NCBI GenBank assembly: GCA_021432635.1
Contig: MU270037.1
Span: forward strand, 454,047 to 518,046
DNA from: Thozetella sp. PMI_491
Lineage: Eukaryota; Ascomycota; Sordariomycetes; Chaetosphaeriales; Chaetosphaeriaceae
Reading direction: 5' to 3'
DNA length: 64,000 nt
Below the pieces are notes generated by a model. The model saw nothing but the letters and a program-made list of their open reading frames with translations. It did not search any database and was not told the origin of the DNA. Made by a program: the position numbers and the translations under genes. The number at the start of each line of letters is the position of its first letter. The stretch's first letter is position 1. Of the stretch, positions 21,255-32,728 are shown one piece after another.

Positions 21255-23744
21255 CTAGTCCGAACCTCCCGGGGGAATTATGGCGACATAATCCAACGGC
21301 GCAGCCTCGTTGCCATTTGGCTTCCCTACAATCCTTATCGTATCCCCGTTTTTAACCGACACCTCGCGAAACGTGATTCTCGCCGCTGTGTTCCCGTCTA
21401 GTCCATTCGACGTTGCGTGGAAGAGTCGGTCCTCGTTGTCGCCTGTCCACTCGCCGATTTTATCCTCGTTAATGTATGCCTCCCAGTGGGCCTTGCCGCC
21501 ATTCACGTCAAAGTATCCAACTGCGATGTCATATTTCCCGTCCGGGAAGTCCAGCTTGGCTGTTGCGGTTCCCTCTCCACCGCTTGCAGTGACAAGTTTG
21601 CCGTTTGATGCGGCAATACTTGGGTTCGCGGACGCGGCCCGGTAGTTCTTTAGCGTCATGGATTCGGCCTCGATGCGCCAGGTGCCGTTGCCTACTCTTC
21701 TGTTACCATCCTCGGTGCGCGATAGGTCGTGGTAGAAGCGATTAATAGCGTCGCGCCAGACAATGGCATGCCCGGCCTGGTAGCTGAGGTGTGCGAGGAT
21801 GCTCTTGAACCTATCATCATCCATCTTGCCCTGCAGCGACTCCCACGCAATCGGGAAGCCCTGTGCTGTCTTGGCCCCTTCGTAATGCGCATCGTAGAAG
21901 TGCTGGATAACTGTCTTACCGGATTTGAGCTTGTAGGTGTACGGAACGTGGTGAAACCAGAGGAGGAGTTCATCTGGGGTGGTCTCGAGACTGTCGAATG
22001 TCTTGGCCACTTCAGCTGGGTACTGCCCAGCGTTGCCAGTGCCGTTTTTTATCGTTCTATCCATTCCAATACCACTCCTGTCGGCTCTTGTCCACTGGCC
22101 CCATCCATTCCCATCCTGGGATGCCGGGTTTGGTCCGTAATGCGTTCCAAGGATGTCCGTCAGGGATTGAACACCAAGATTACCGGTGTAGTTCTCGATT
22201 GCCGGCCATGAGTCCATCGATATCCTCCTGACGGTCTCGGTAACGGCAGGGTCTAGACCAAACGTAAGGCGAGTCCAGTCCTGAAGGATATTGGTAATGT
22301 CTTCTGAGGGGTCCCATGCCATTCGTCCGTACGAATACAAGTTAGACATGGAAAGGTGACTGCCAAGCCAGGTATCGTGAGTTCCAACATTGACCACCGC
22401 CGCCGATCCTCCCAAAGGCCGCTTAAACCGCTTGCCGCTTAGGATATCCTTCACGGCTGAAGGTTGCCCGTCAACACGTAAATCAAAATCAAGTATTGTC
22501 TTCCACAAGGGAGGTAGAAATGCGAGATGGCATTGCTGACCCAGGTACTCCTGCGTGACTTGTAGCTCGATTGCGGCGTTTGTTTCTGTTAGGTGCGCGA
22601 AAAGGGGCGAGGGCGGTTCGCGGACCTGGAAATCGATAGGCCCATACTTTACTTGGACGACCACATTATCGTCGAACTTGCCATCCAGTCCATTGAAAAA
22701 GTCTACAGCAGCATTGGCTCGGTCGGCTTTCCAGTTGTTATACTGGAGCTGATCGTAAACGAAAGCCCTGAACATGATAATCCCGCCATGCGGTTTGAGA
22801 GCTTTCGCAAACATGTTTGCGCCCTGGGCTAATGTCCTTTTGTATGTCAGGGGACCAGGCTGCCCCTCCGAGTTGGCTTTGACAAGATAGCCGGCGAAAT
22901 CGGGGATACGCTGGTAAATAGCGTCTGTCTTCTTGGTCCAGAAACTAATGACGCCGGAATCCAAGGGATCAGAGGTAGACAATCCGCCGCCGCCTTGCTG
23001 CGGCGACGCGAAGTTGAGAGATATAGCCAGCCGGACGCCGTAGGGACGCAGGGTGTCGGCGATTCGAGCCAGCCCCTCCACATTGCTTAGCAGCGCAGCG
23101 TTTGCATTGACGTTATTTATGACAATAGCGTTGACCCGGATGGAAGCCAACAACCTCCCGTACTGCGCCACCCGGCTGAGGTCTTTCTTGATACCACTAC
23201 CCTCGAAGAAGATAGATCGACCACCATAGCCACGCTCAATAGATCCATCCAAGTTGTCCCACTGGTTCACCCATCGGATCGGCTGGTGCGGATTTTCGCT
23301 GAGAGCCACGCTGGAGAAATTCCCCATTGATAGCATCGACAGGTACTTGAATGCACCGTAGAGAGCACCGCGCTCGTTCTGGCCTAGGATCTGAACAATG
23401 TTGCCTGTAGTATTTAACCAAAACCCATCTTCCTCCAGCTCTGGGCCCGCAGCTGTGCCATAGGCCGTCGAGAATTGCTTCGTAGTGCCAACAACGATCG
23501 CCGAAGCATCACCATTGGGGTTAATGCTGAGCTTCACCCCAAGAATCCCTTGGATGCCTCTCTGTAGCTCAACACCGGCAGTATAAACAGGACTGCTAGA
23601 GCTAGAATTGAGGGGTACGATGATCGAAGGGACTTGGCACTTCGCGGCCAACTCGGAGGGCAAAGGCGCGTATCGCAGCCAGGCATCCAATCCACTCTCC
23701 GCGGTAGCACCGCCGGCAAGCTGTAGAAACGGAGCAATGCACAT
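21255..23744 (-). CDS. aguA: GH67 alpha-glucuronidase
   Basis: Single exon, 829 aa from the Met before CIAPFLQLAGG; the frame is open 22 codons further upstream, but a TATATA element at 23800-23805 lies 56 nt before the chosen start and after the upstream one. Whole-length resemblance to fungal AguA: DAWLRYAP near the N-terminus, NQWDNLDGSIERGYGG, LVKANSEGQPGP (catalytic acid Glu region), FDDNVVVQVKYGPIDFQVREP (Asp/Glu pair of the family active site), and a C-terminal segment around NGTWRIEAESM. The enzyme removes 4-O-methyl-glucuronic acid from the ends of xylan oligosaccharides and is normally secreted; a short hydrophobic N-terminus could be the signal peptide but is weak. It fits with the GH95 enzyme and sugar porter of this window as plant hemicellulose use. 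Confidence 0.93.
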   Translation of the reverse strand: MCIAPFLQLAGGATAESGLDAWLRYAPLPSELAAKCQVPSIIVPLNSSSSSPVYTAGVELQRGIQGILGVKLSINPNGDASAIVVGTTKQFSTAYGTAAGPELEEDGFWLNTTGNIVQILGQNERGALYGAFKYLSMLSMGNFSSVALSENPHQPIRWVNQWDNLDGSIERGYGGRSIFFEGSGIKKDLSRVAQYGRLLASIRVNAIVINNVNANAALLSNVEGLARIADTLRPYGVRLAISLNFASPQQGGGGLSTSDPLDSGVISFWTKKTDAIYQRIPDFAGYLVKANSEGQPGPLTYKRTLAQGANMFAKALKPHGGIIMFRAFVYDQLQYNNWKADRANAAVDFFNGLDGKFDDNVVVQVKYGPIDFQVREPPSPLFAHLTETNAAIELQVTQEYLGQQCHLAFLPPLWKTILDFDLRVDGQPSAVKDILSGKRFKRPLGGSAAVVNVGTHDTWLGSHLSMSNLYSYGRMAWDPSEDITNILQDWTRLTFGLDPAVTETVRRISMDSWPAIENYTGNLGVQSLTDILGTHYGPNPASQDGNGWGQWTRADRSGIGMDRTIKNGTGNAGQYPAEVAKTFDSLETTPDELLLWFHHVPYTYKLKSGKTVIQHFYDAHYEGAKTAQGFPIAWESLQGKMDDDRFKSILAHLSYQAGHAIVWRDAINRFYHDLSRTEDGNRRVGNGTWRIEAESMTLKNYRAASANPSIAASNGKLVTASGGEGTATAKLDFPDGKYDIAVGYFDVNGGKAHWEAYINEDKIGEWTGDNEDRLFHATSNGLDGNTAARITFREVSVKNGDTIRIVGKPNGNEAAPLDYVAIIPPGGSD

Positions 23745-24545
23745 TTTGTTTGAGTGCCCTACCGATACAAAAAAGATGAAAACTTGCGCACCCCTGTCAT
23801 ATATACGCAAGCGGATGTTTCAAAATGCCCGTGGCACCTTGGACGACGACAAGTATGCCGCCGGTTAAAGCCATAGGCAGAAGGTTGGGGCACCGTAGAA
23901 TAATTAGACGTCTATTAACCCGTCCTGTTATTGGATGAAAGTCGCCTAGGCCGATATATCGCGGAGTGGCATCGGGCTTGGGCTAGCTTAATCTATTCCC
24001 ACTGGCCTTGTCACAGACAGGCGAGGCGCCAAGCGCTTAATGGGAAAGGATTAAGCTGTGACGATCATTGAAAGACATTCAGTTTAGAGTGCCCCAACCT
24101 GCGTTGATTCCTGTCCAGAATAACGTACAACTAGTTGTATCTCCTTCGTAATGTGCACTCTTCCAACAATCATGTCTGCTTGTCGCCTGGGTGGGCTTGC
24201 ACTCTAGTTGCTACGACAGAATTGTACTGGGTTAGGACATAAATGTCAAAACTCTATTGCGCAATTGAAGCTCTAGTAGATCGTTTAGATTATACTGTAA
24301 GCGTTAGCGGACCTAGAAACAACAAAGCAATGCATTGAATATTAGTAGGATGTAAAGGTACTAGGCATTCATATCTTTATCGCAATCCGGTATTAGCATC
24401 TTGCTTTTTAAAAGATATTCCGCTACATATCCCCAAGACTGTTTACTGTAAATAGATATAGTAGTTTAATGCGATATACTTTGAAAGAACATTCTCAGGT
24501 ATTAATGAGCAACCCATTTGTCGAATATTGCTTGGCATCAGAGGT
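23745..24545. other. Intergenic, GH67 promoter side
   Basis: About 800 bp. The first 200 bp are the GH67 promoter; the remainder towards 24545 becomes AT-rich and lacks recognisable genes. Confidence 0.5.
23800..23805 (-). promoter_or_regulatory. TATA-like box of the GH67 gene
   Basis: TATATA 56 nt upstream of the chosen GH67 start codon; its place argues against the more upstream in-frame start at 23810. Confidence 0.45.
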
Positions 24546-25770
24546 TCAAGATGAGGAGCCGATATGAATCGCGTTCCAATACTGCACGGCAGACTCATAA
24601 AGGACATCTATGACCGGCCTTCGGATATTCTCATAATCGATAAAAATCTGTCCAATCGTTTTCGACCTATGCTGCTCAAACTCTCGCGCAAGAAGTATGC
24701 CGTCCTCAATAGCGATTCCAATAGATTCGCCTTGAACTGGCATCTAAGGCGAGAGTGAAAGTTGGTTAGTGAAATGATGCTTTTTCGAATTTGTAAATTG
24801 CAGAACTCACTGCGTGTGCAGCTTCTCCGAGCAGAATAGCACGGCCAAGGGCCCAGGTTCCTCCAGGATTCAAGGTATATATAGGCCAGAACTGCCACTC
24901 CTGGACGTTATCCATAGCCTCAGAAAGACCTCTGACTTTGTCCTCTTTCAAAGTTTGCTCATAGAAGTGTTTCTTTACTTCTTCAAGGTCGGCACCGATT
25001 GCCTTCCATCCATCTCGCAGGTCACCATTCGGTTCTGCGTGTGGCATGACGCTGCCCGTGAAAATCTTGGATCGCGTAGGTTCGTAGAAACTTAGGAGCA
25101 GCGATCCTGCGCCAAGTTTGAAGATACAGGTCTCGTGGAGAGAATCGTCGCCATTTGCGAGCTGGACTCCGGATGCACTTGGTTCCGGCGCATTGAGAAA
25201 CCCTATGACAGCTGTACGTCCGGAGTATACCTTGACCCTTTCTGGGTCAACATATAAACGTCGCGTGGCGGAGTGTAGCCCATCACATCCCAGGAGAACA
25301 TCGCCCTCAATAATCTCACCATTATCAAACTCGAGCACAATTTCATCCTTACTTTCATGCACGGAAGTAACTCGCATTCCAAAGCGTATAGTAACGTGAT
25401 CCGAATATTCCTCTTCGATGGTACTGATCATTGTCGTCACAACTGTGTGTCTTAGGACCCTCATTCCAACAATACCATCCTCTTTCGGTTCGACCTTCTT
25501 TATCGTACCCTCTATCATTCCAGTTTGCATCGAGATAACATCTATCCCATGAACCGGTATTCCTTGAGGTTTGAGGCGGCGGTAGACACCGAGTTGGTCT
25601 AAGTTTTGCAAGGACTGAGGTGTCATATGTACAGAGCCGCCAGTAGTTTGCACGGCAGGTCGAAGTTCGATGACTGTAATATTTATCGGCGAGGTTGGAG
25701 TTGAGAGCCTGGACATCGCAATGGCTGCCGATAGACCGGCCGGGCCTGCACCAAGGATTAGAACTCGCAT
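24546..25770 (-). CDS. FAD-dependent monooxygenase (salicylate hydroxylase/PHBH-like)
   Basis: Two exons, 25770..24811 and 24743..24546 (67-nt intron), 385 aa. The N-terminus is a Rossmann FAD site, VLILGAGPAGLSAAIAM (G-x-G-x-x-G); LLGCDGLHSATR is the DG motif; the splice joins GEAAHA to MPVQGESIGIAIEDG, giving the GD-like/HAMPxxG flavin-binding motif, which confirms the junction. Such enzymes hydroxylate aromatic or polyketide/alkaloid substrates with NAD(P)H and O2. The protein ends soon after YESAVQYWNAI, about 30-40 residues earlier than many relatives, so the C-terminus may be cut short. The gene and its flanks are clearly more AT-rich than neighbours. Divergent from the NLR gene. Substrate unknown. 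Confidence 0.87.
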
Positions 25771-27283
25771 GGCCCTGACGGTTGTCGATTTAGATATGAG
25801 TATCTGGGCGCAAGATCTCTTATTCTGTCGACTAAGTCAGATATCGGGAAGGGCAGGTTATCATGGGAGGGGTAGAATCATGGGAGGGGTATGTTATCGG
25901 CTACTGCAGAGGTGCATGTGGTTCAACCTATAATAATTCAGAATGGTATCATGAGGGAGTGCTTAAATTAACTGTGTGCTTCCCTAAAATGAATAGATGA
26001 GTAAAGTATCCAGGTATAGCAAATTGGTGAAATGCTCATCTTCATATCAGGTTCTAAACTTTTATTCTTATAATACATAAATCCTCGCCTTCTACTATAT
26101 CTATCCTTCTACCTTGATGTGCAGGTATAGAATTTTCACAGCTGTAAATGGTTCGGTAACGCATGCGAAAAGGTGCCAGTGATCTCCTGCTTCTTGTCCC
26201 TATCATGTTGGAAAGTTCAGTGCTGTTATCGAAAAGGAGGTTGTTAATTATCCTCTAGGATATAGGGAATGAATCCAATCATAAAAAAACTTCTTTTTTA
26301 CTCCGAGTCTCAATTTTAAACCTGTCGGAAAGCCCCTAGAAATGCGGCAGAAAGGGAATAGTGGCTATACATGGATAATTTTTACACCATTGCCTGGCTA
26401 CACTGTACTAAGATATAGCATAGCCTTCATTTTTCTTTTATAAAAAATAAATAACAAAAAGCGAGTTACTCGATATATTTCTGCATGACTCCAATAGTTC
26501 CTCCAGAGAGACCTCTTTCTTAGCCTGTCTTCATAGTAAAATCTAATTGTTAAATATTTAAAACTTTACATGCGGTTAATCACATCCGGTGCTCTCCCCT
26601 AGCTATTAGGCGAAGATGTCTTTACCGGGAAAGATTAGTCAGTACCTGCGCGAGCCGATCAGACCCTTCTCCAGAAGTGAATAGGCCACTAGCACATGTG
26701 CCTACTGACACTAATCACTGCTGTTTGGATAGTTTCTTGTGCGAGAATTGGATGGTTAACTATGTCGAGAACAACTATAGCAATTTTACTACTCTGTGCG
26801 TGCGAAATCCTTTCTGCCAATCTCGTGAGTGTGTTAGGTGATGGTGGATTAACACTAGGAAAAACATCCCTAGGAATTGGAAACTATTAGCGCGACACTG
26901 ATTATTATCGAAGAACTGAGCCTACTGTGCCTAGTAATATAGAAGCGCGAAGCTAAAGTGGGTGTTTCGTAGCTCTATCCTCTGCACCGTCACAATTCTG
27001 CGGCAAACTGCCGGGCGCTCTTGTAGAAAATCAAGATAGAATAAAGCCCTGGCCAATCAGAGTTATGTTGTACGATCTCGGCCACTCAGCCGCCATGCAC
27101 TTTGGCCTGGTGTTGCAATGGCCCCTCGTGAGCAGCACGGGCATGTGACGTTGCCAGCTGACCTTTTAGGCAAGCAAAGCTCTAAAAGCCTTCAATATTC
27201 ACGGTTCTTTTCTTCATCCACCAGGACCGACTCCGTAAAGCAGTTCTCGTAGGAGTGAGAGCTGTGATAAAATATTCGCAGCA
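25771..27283. other. AT-rich divergent intergenic region
   Basis: About 1.5 kb between the monooxygenase and NLR start codons. The stretch 25950-26600 is rich in A/T with many short homopolymers and no convincing ORF; it may be a mutated (RIP-like) relic, but no parent element was recognised. Confidence 0.5.
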
Positions 27284-30200
27284 ATGCCGCACTTAGGTCG
27301 GGCTTTCCCGGCTCAGGCAAAGAAAAGATCGGCAGACGACTTGAATGTACCAGCATCGCCCAAGCCATCAATTTACTCACCAGTAACGATGAAACCACCC
27401 AAAGTGTTTGAGGAAGCCCAGAACCGATTTCTCGCATCGCTTTCGCGTACTGAAAGGCAGCAATATGCGCCCTGCCTCTCTTCCGATGATCTGCTCCAGG
27501 TCATTGGGCGGTTGGACGTGATCGCGCGGAAGGGTCCCTCTGGCAAGCGGTGGCTGTCAGTCATCAAGAAGTTTGCTGATGGGCTAGAACCATACTTCAA
27601 GATTATCGAAATCTTCATCTCTTCTAATCCTGAATTTGCTGCGCTTTTCTGGGGATCGTTGCGACTTATCCTGAAGGTCAGGATATTGGCCAACCTCCGT
27701 CTCTTCTAGCTCGGTCCAGGCTGACTCATGAGCGCAGTTGGCTAGCGACTACACTAGCTTTTTCGAAAAGTTCATTCAGATGCTGTCAACACTGACAGAC
27801 GCGCTTCCTCAATATGACGAAATACTCAAGCTCTGTCAGGATCGGGGCATCGAGAGTGAAGACGAAGCAAACCCTTATAGGATGCGGATGCATATAGAGC
27901 TTGTGTATCAAGACATTTTCAAGGTTCTTCATATCGCTCTCGGAATTTTTCAGAAGCCGGATGGTAGTAAGTACAATTAGTATGCGCCCAATCCGTGGTC
28001 CCCCTAACATTATCCAGGGGAGAAGAACATCGCAGCAGTAGCTGGTAGTCTCCTCTGGAAGCCTTTCGACGCTCGGTTCGCTACCATCTTGGATCAGATG
28101 GCCCAGCATCGACGTTTTACTTTTGACCAGCTCGTAATATGGCACGCAGACGAATCTGTTAAAGAAATAGCAAGAGCTGCAGCGGAGCGTGAGATTCGCA
28201 AGGCCGAGCGTCAGAGCGAAGTAGAGGAGCGAAGATTGGCCGTCGCAGAGCGAAGGCTCATGGAATTAGAACGAGAGCAAAGTTCAGAGAGCAGGCAGAA
28301 GGTAACTGCACAGCTGGCCGCCATCCGGGAACAGATCCGGTGTCTCGAAAACGACGTTAAAGGCAGGTTGACGCATCCACGCATCGGCTAGATGCTAACA
28401 CTAAAACACTGATTAGAGAGAGCCTTTCTCCAGATGCGGCAGTGGCTTGCCGCCCCAGACTTTGCTAGTCAACTGGAGAAGGCACTGAACCTTCGTATCA
28501 CGGGCACAGACTTGTGGTTTCTGGACGAAGCCGCCTACACACACTGGAAGACCCGCCAAAGCGAGACTGTGGCCATGAAGGGTTGCTTTGGGTCAGGTGT
28601 ATTATGGGTCCAAGGCATGCTGAAAGAAATTCCGCCGTAAAACTTTCGCTGACTCTTGCAAGGCCACCCAGGAGCTGGGAAGACCATCCTCGCAGCAACG
28701 GTAGTCGATGAGCTCAGGACCGAGTTTTCCGCTCCAGGTCGGTCTAGTGTCTACTATTATTTCTTTGATCACCAATATCCAGCCAGCCGGCAGTATAGCA
28801 ACGCATATCGCTCCATCGTGGCGCAGCTATTGTGGAGAGGGAGAACTAACTCTCAGCTTCTCGATCGTTTCACCTTTATCGCAGACGAAAAGGGTCTAGG
28901 CCAGCTTACTGCAACAGAGTTAGCACTTTTTGACCTCTTGCACCTGTGCCTAGACGACGATGCGGTATTGGTTATCGACGGAATCGACGAGTGTGACGAT
29001 ACCGACGGATTTATCGAATCACTGCTTCGTGTTTCCAATAGTCTTCCAAAGCTTCGCATCTTGCTCTTCAGCAGGGTAAATGTCGCTGCCCTCAAGCTTT
29101 TGGTGCCGGCTGGCCAGGTATTTGCGTTGCCCAAGGCTCAGATATCGGACGACATCCGCCGCTTTTGTCTAGACGAACTCGAGCACATGTTTGAACGTCA
29201 GCTTCTTCCTCCTTCATGCGCTGATCAACAGGAAGCGTTTGCAGATCGGCTGTGCATTGCCTCAGATGGTATGTTCCTCTGGGCTCGACTAATGACACGC
29301 TGCCTTCGGTCACCATACCTCGCCAAAGGAAGGCGTCTTGAGATGATAAACCAGGTGAACTTGCCAGAGGGCCTGGAGAAGATGTACGAGCGAATAGTTG
29401 CGCTTATACGTGCATCCGGGCCAATTCCTACAACTCTGGCCTCCAACGTCCTAACGTGGCTGGCGTTCTCGGTCGTTCCAATCACCACCCGGCAACTTCG
29501 CCAAGCCATCGCTGCCCTAGGCAATGCTCCTCAATCTTCGATCTCAGACGATATCTCAGAGTTTGAGGACTGCATCATTATGGCATGTGCTGGGCTTATT
29601 GAACCTTCATGGGCTGAGCCAAATGCGGAGCGACCGACGGGCGAGCGGGCGCTTCGATTCATACACTTGTCTCTCCAAGAACTGATACAGGGCCAATCAG
29701 AGAATATTCAAGCATATGAGCGATTGATATCTAGTCAGAACCTAGCGGAAAATGCATGGATGAGTGGGAGCTCTCTTTCTGGTTTGGCCGGGGGTGAGCC
29801 CTATCCTCTACGGCAAACCGAATCCATCCCGTCACCTTTCCAATACCTCGTACCGCGGCCTGCGATCGCACACCTGGCAATGGCGATGTGCTGTTTACGA
29901 CAACTCCTTTATCATACGCCGGCACAACCCTTATCTGGGACCTTTAGTAAAGCAATTTCCGAAGAGTACATGAACCAGCACCACTGCTTTGCGTCTTATG
30001 CCGCCGTCCACCTGTTTGGACACCTTAAGCGCTGTCTCAAAATGAAAAATGACGTCCTTCTTCAATCTTCGTCTAGTACAAAGGACTTAGTTAGAGCCAT
30101 ATCGACATTCCTTGCCAAGCCCCGGGTGCTGTCCGCATGGCTGGAGACCTTCTATACGGCCAAGTGCCAGCGAAAGGCGGCACATTACCGACATCCACCG

Positions 30201-32332
30201 CTGCACACAATCTGCGAGCTCATCGAGTATTTCTCACAACTAGCCTCTGGAGATCAGAGCAAAACGCTTAAAGACCTGTTGGACACTTCCCGTGACTTCC
30301 GAAGAGATGTGAATCACATTGTAGAAGTCTGGGATATTCAGCTGGAAACGTCTCCAGAGATTGTTTGGGACGAGATGACATATTACGCGAAAAGTCGGTT
30401 CTTTTTCTCACCTGAAAGCCTCAAGGTGTCCATCCAGGACCCCGAGCCGCCAAATTACCCACATCTCTCTCCTGAACCCGTGGCTCGAATGTCCAACACC
30501 TCCTCGGCCGGTGAAATTAAAGGTATTCTTAGTATATGGGCCCCTCGGTAAGCCGCACCACGTCAGAATGTGTTGCCGTGTATAGCTAATACAGAGGCTA
30601 GCAATGTACATAACCGGCAAGCACTCACGCGAATTCGGTCGCTCAACCGCAACAAGTATACTGATATCTGGCCGCTATGTGAAGGCTGGGTGGCTACGTA
30701 TCATGTCTGGAAATTAGAGAGCCCCGACAGGCCCGCAGCCCACGTCCAGATCCCCTTGGACCCCGGCACTGTCCTTCCCCCACTGCTCGACTATCTAGAA
30801 TATCCAATCACGGACGGCCTCCAGTTCCCTCTAGCAATAAGTGCCAATGCACTGTGTTTCTGTATCCTCCAAACGCTATACGTAGTGCACCCGCGCGAAA
30901 GCAACAAAGGGGCGAATATATTCTCAGTGCAGCTACAGGAACCCAAGTCGCCCGAACCAAGCTTTCTCTGGAAGGCCTCAAACTGTGGTGGTTCGCCATT
31001 CTCGTACAACATACACTTTTCCCCGGACGACCATCATGTGGTGCTACACGAATCCTACGCCGATAGAGCGCAAGGATTTGCCGTCTTCCGCTACGTCCAC
31101 AGCGTGGACACGGGAGTTGTTGTGGACAAAATTAACACTTTGACCATATCCAGCCAAGTAAACGAGATCGTGCACCTGAGCTTCCACCCGACCAGGGCAC
31201 TCCTTATCTTTCATGCCAAGTTCCGTCTAGAGGGCAGACGTGTCGAGAAGGCCATTCTAATATGGCGATTTAGAAGGCGTAAGAATTTCCGCGCACGCAA
31301 ATCGTGGAGAGACCAGGTACTAATGTATCCTACGCACTAGCCGAACAAAGCCTGTTGCGCCGCAAGCTTCCAAACTACTGGGGAGCACAGTCGATAACAT
31401 TTTCAATGTGTGGCAGCTATGTGGTCATACACCCCGACTTCCCTGCGAATGCTGAGCCCGTTGTCATCCCGTGCCCGGAAGCCGAGCCCGAAGATGAACC
31501 TGACTCTCGGACCCTTGGCTTCGCAGGACTGTCTCTAGACCTAGAAGCCGTTGGAGCGCCAGAAGCGGGATCTCTTGCCCGGGCTGGAGACACTGACTCC
31601 CAGCCCACAGGGCTGCAGAGAGTCACTAATAGACCGATGTCAACACTTGAGAGTATTGACGAAACGGGCAGTAACACGCATGTTTCGGTTTCCAGTACTA
31701 GCACGGATATTTCCCTTGCACGGAAGATCGACAGCGGTGTTGAGATTACGAAGGTTTTGACTTTCCCATCTTCCATCAAGTTCAGCGGTGCCATACACAC
31801 TGCCTTCCCGCCTAGGTCTCACGGAGATATGTTCAAAGTATCGGTCGACATGGACCGGAAGAGGCATTACTCTCTGGTCGAACGCCAGCCGCAGCCGCAT
31901 TCCGCCGTAATTGAAAGAGACCCTGCTTTCATTTCGGCTGCGACAACCTCACTCGCACCGGTTGAGAAGGCCCTCGCATCTCAGCGCCATAAGAGACCTG
32001 GCACCGATGAGCTCGACACCGGCACGGAATGGGTGGCGTTTGGAATCACCAGGTCGGAAGTGGAAACGCTGTTCTTGGTTGAAACCCCAACAGATACACA
32101 GCAGCGGCGGATAGCAGCGCCGTTAGACACCGAAGGGGACAGCATGGGAAAACAGGTTGTGTCTGTTTCGAGAGCTATCCCGAAGGGCTCTGGTGGTCAA
32201 GATATGCTTGACCAGCCATCTAGACGCCCAGCCCAGGAGAATTGTTCGAATGTGGTTTCTGGATCGCCCAAGGTACCGAACAGCGGCGTGACAGGTTTCA
32301 TTTTAAGTTGGATCTTCAGGCGTAATATCTGA
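27284..32332 (+). CDS. NLR/STAND protein: N-terminal DUF7708-like, coiled coil, NACHT NTPase
   Basis: Seven exons: 27284..27676, 27738..27963, 28018..28362, 28417..28614, 28663..30522, 30595..31278, 31317..32332; about 1573 aa. N-terminal helical region (EIFISSNPEFAALFWGSLR, IDIFKVLHIALGIF-like spacing) resembles the fungal STAND N-terminal domain DUF7708; a highly charged coiled coil follows (about residues 227-320). The NTPase has Walker A GHPGAGKT (388-395) and Walker B VLVIDGIDECDD (about 489-500), as in nephrocystin-3-like NACHT modules. The C-terminal 600 residues lack an obvious WD, ANK or TPR repeat. Fungal NLRs act in non-self recognition and heterokaryon incompatibility. Introns 3 and 4 fit best as GC-AG (AAAG|gcaggt, CAAG|gcatgc); for intron 3 a GT donor at 28367 with an acceptor at 28420 also keeps frame. 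Effector and ligand unknown. Confidence 0.85.
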
Positions 32333-32728
32333 GTGCTATAAATAATTGCACAATGGTTACCGAGAAATAGTAAATAATATGTAGTCACCAGTTTCTTCAC
32401 AGCCTCGTTTTGCTCATTTTGTCAATCCTCTCAGTCCCGATTTAGATGTAATATTACATATAAGGATATTAAGATAGCTTCTTTATCTTAGATCAGGGAC
32501 AATTTGATTTTCCTATAGGTGCTAATCTCATGAAAGTGAAAGGCTGGATGAGGATATCAGAGTTGTATCCGTACACCAGTAAGCGCTATCCTTCGCATAG
32601 TGACACATCATCGGGTGTCCCTCAAATGTATTGTATAACCAATCTTCCGCAACTGTCTTCACTTTTTCGCCACGTGCATCGGTGTAATGAATATGACGCT
32701 TCTTGTGCTTAACGTTCACATAGACGTA
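32333..32728. other. Convergent intergenic region
   Basis: About 400 bp, AT-rich, between the stop codons of the NLR and the disordered protein gene. It should hold both 3' ends. Nothing else recognisable. Confidence 0.4.
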
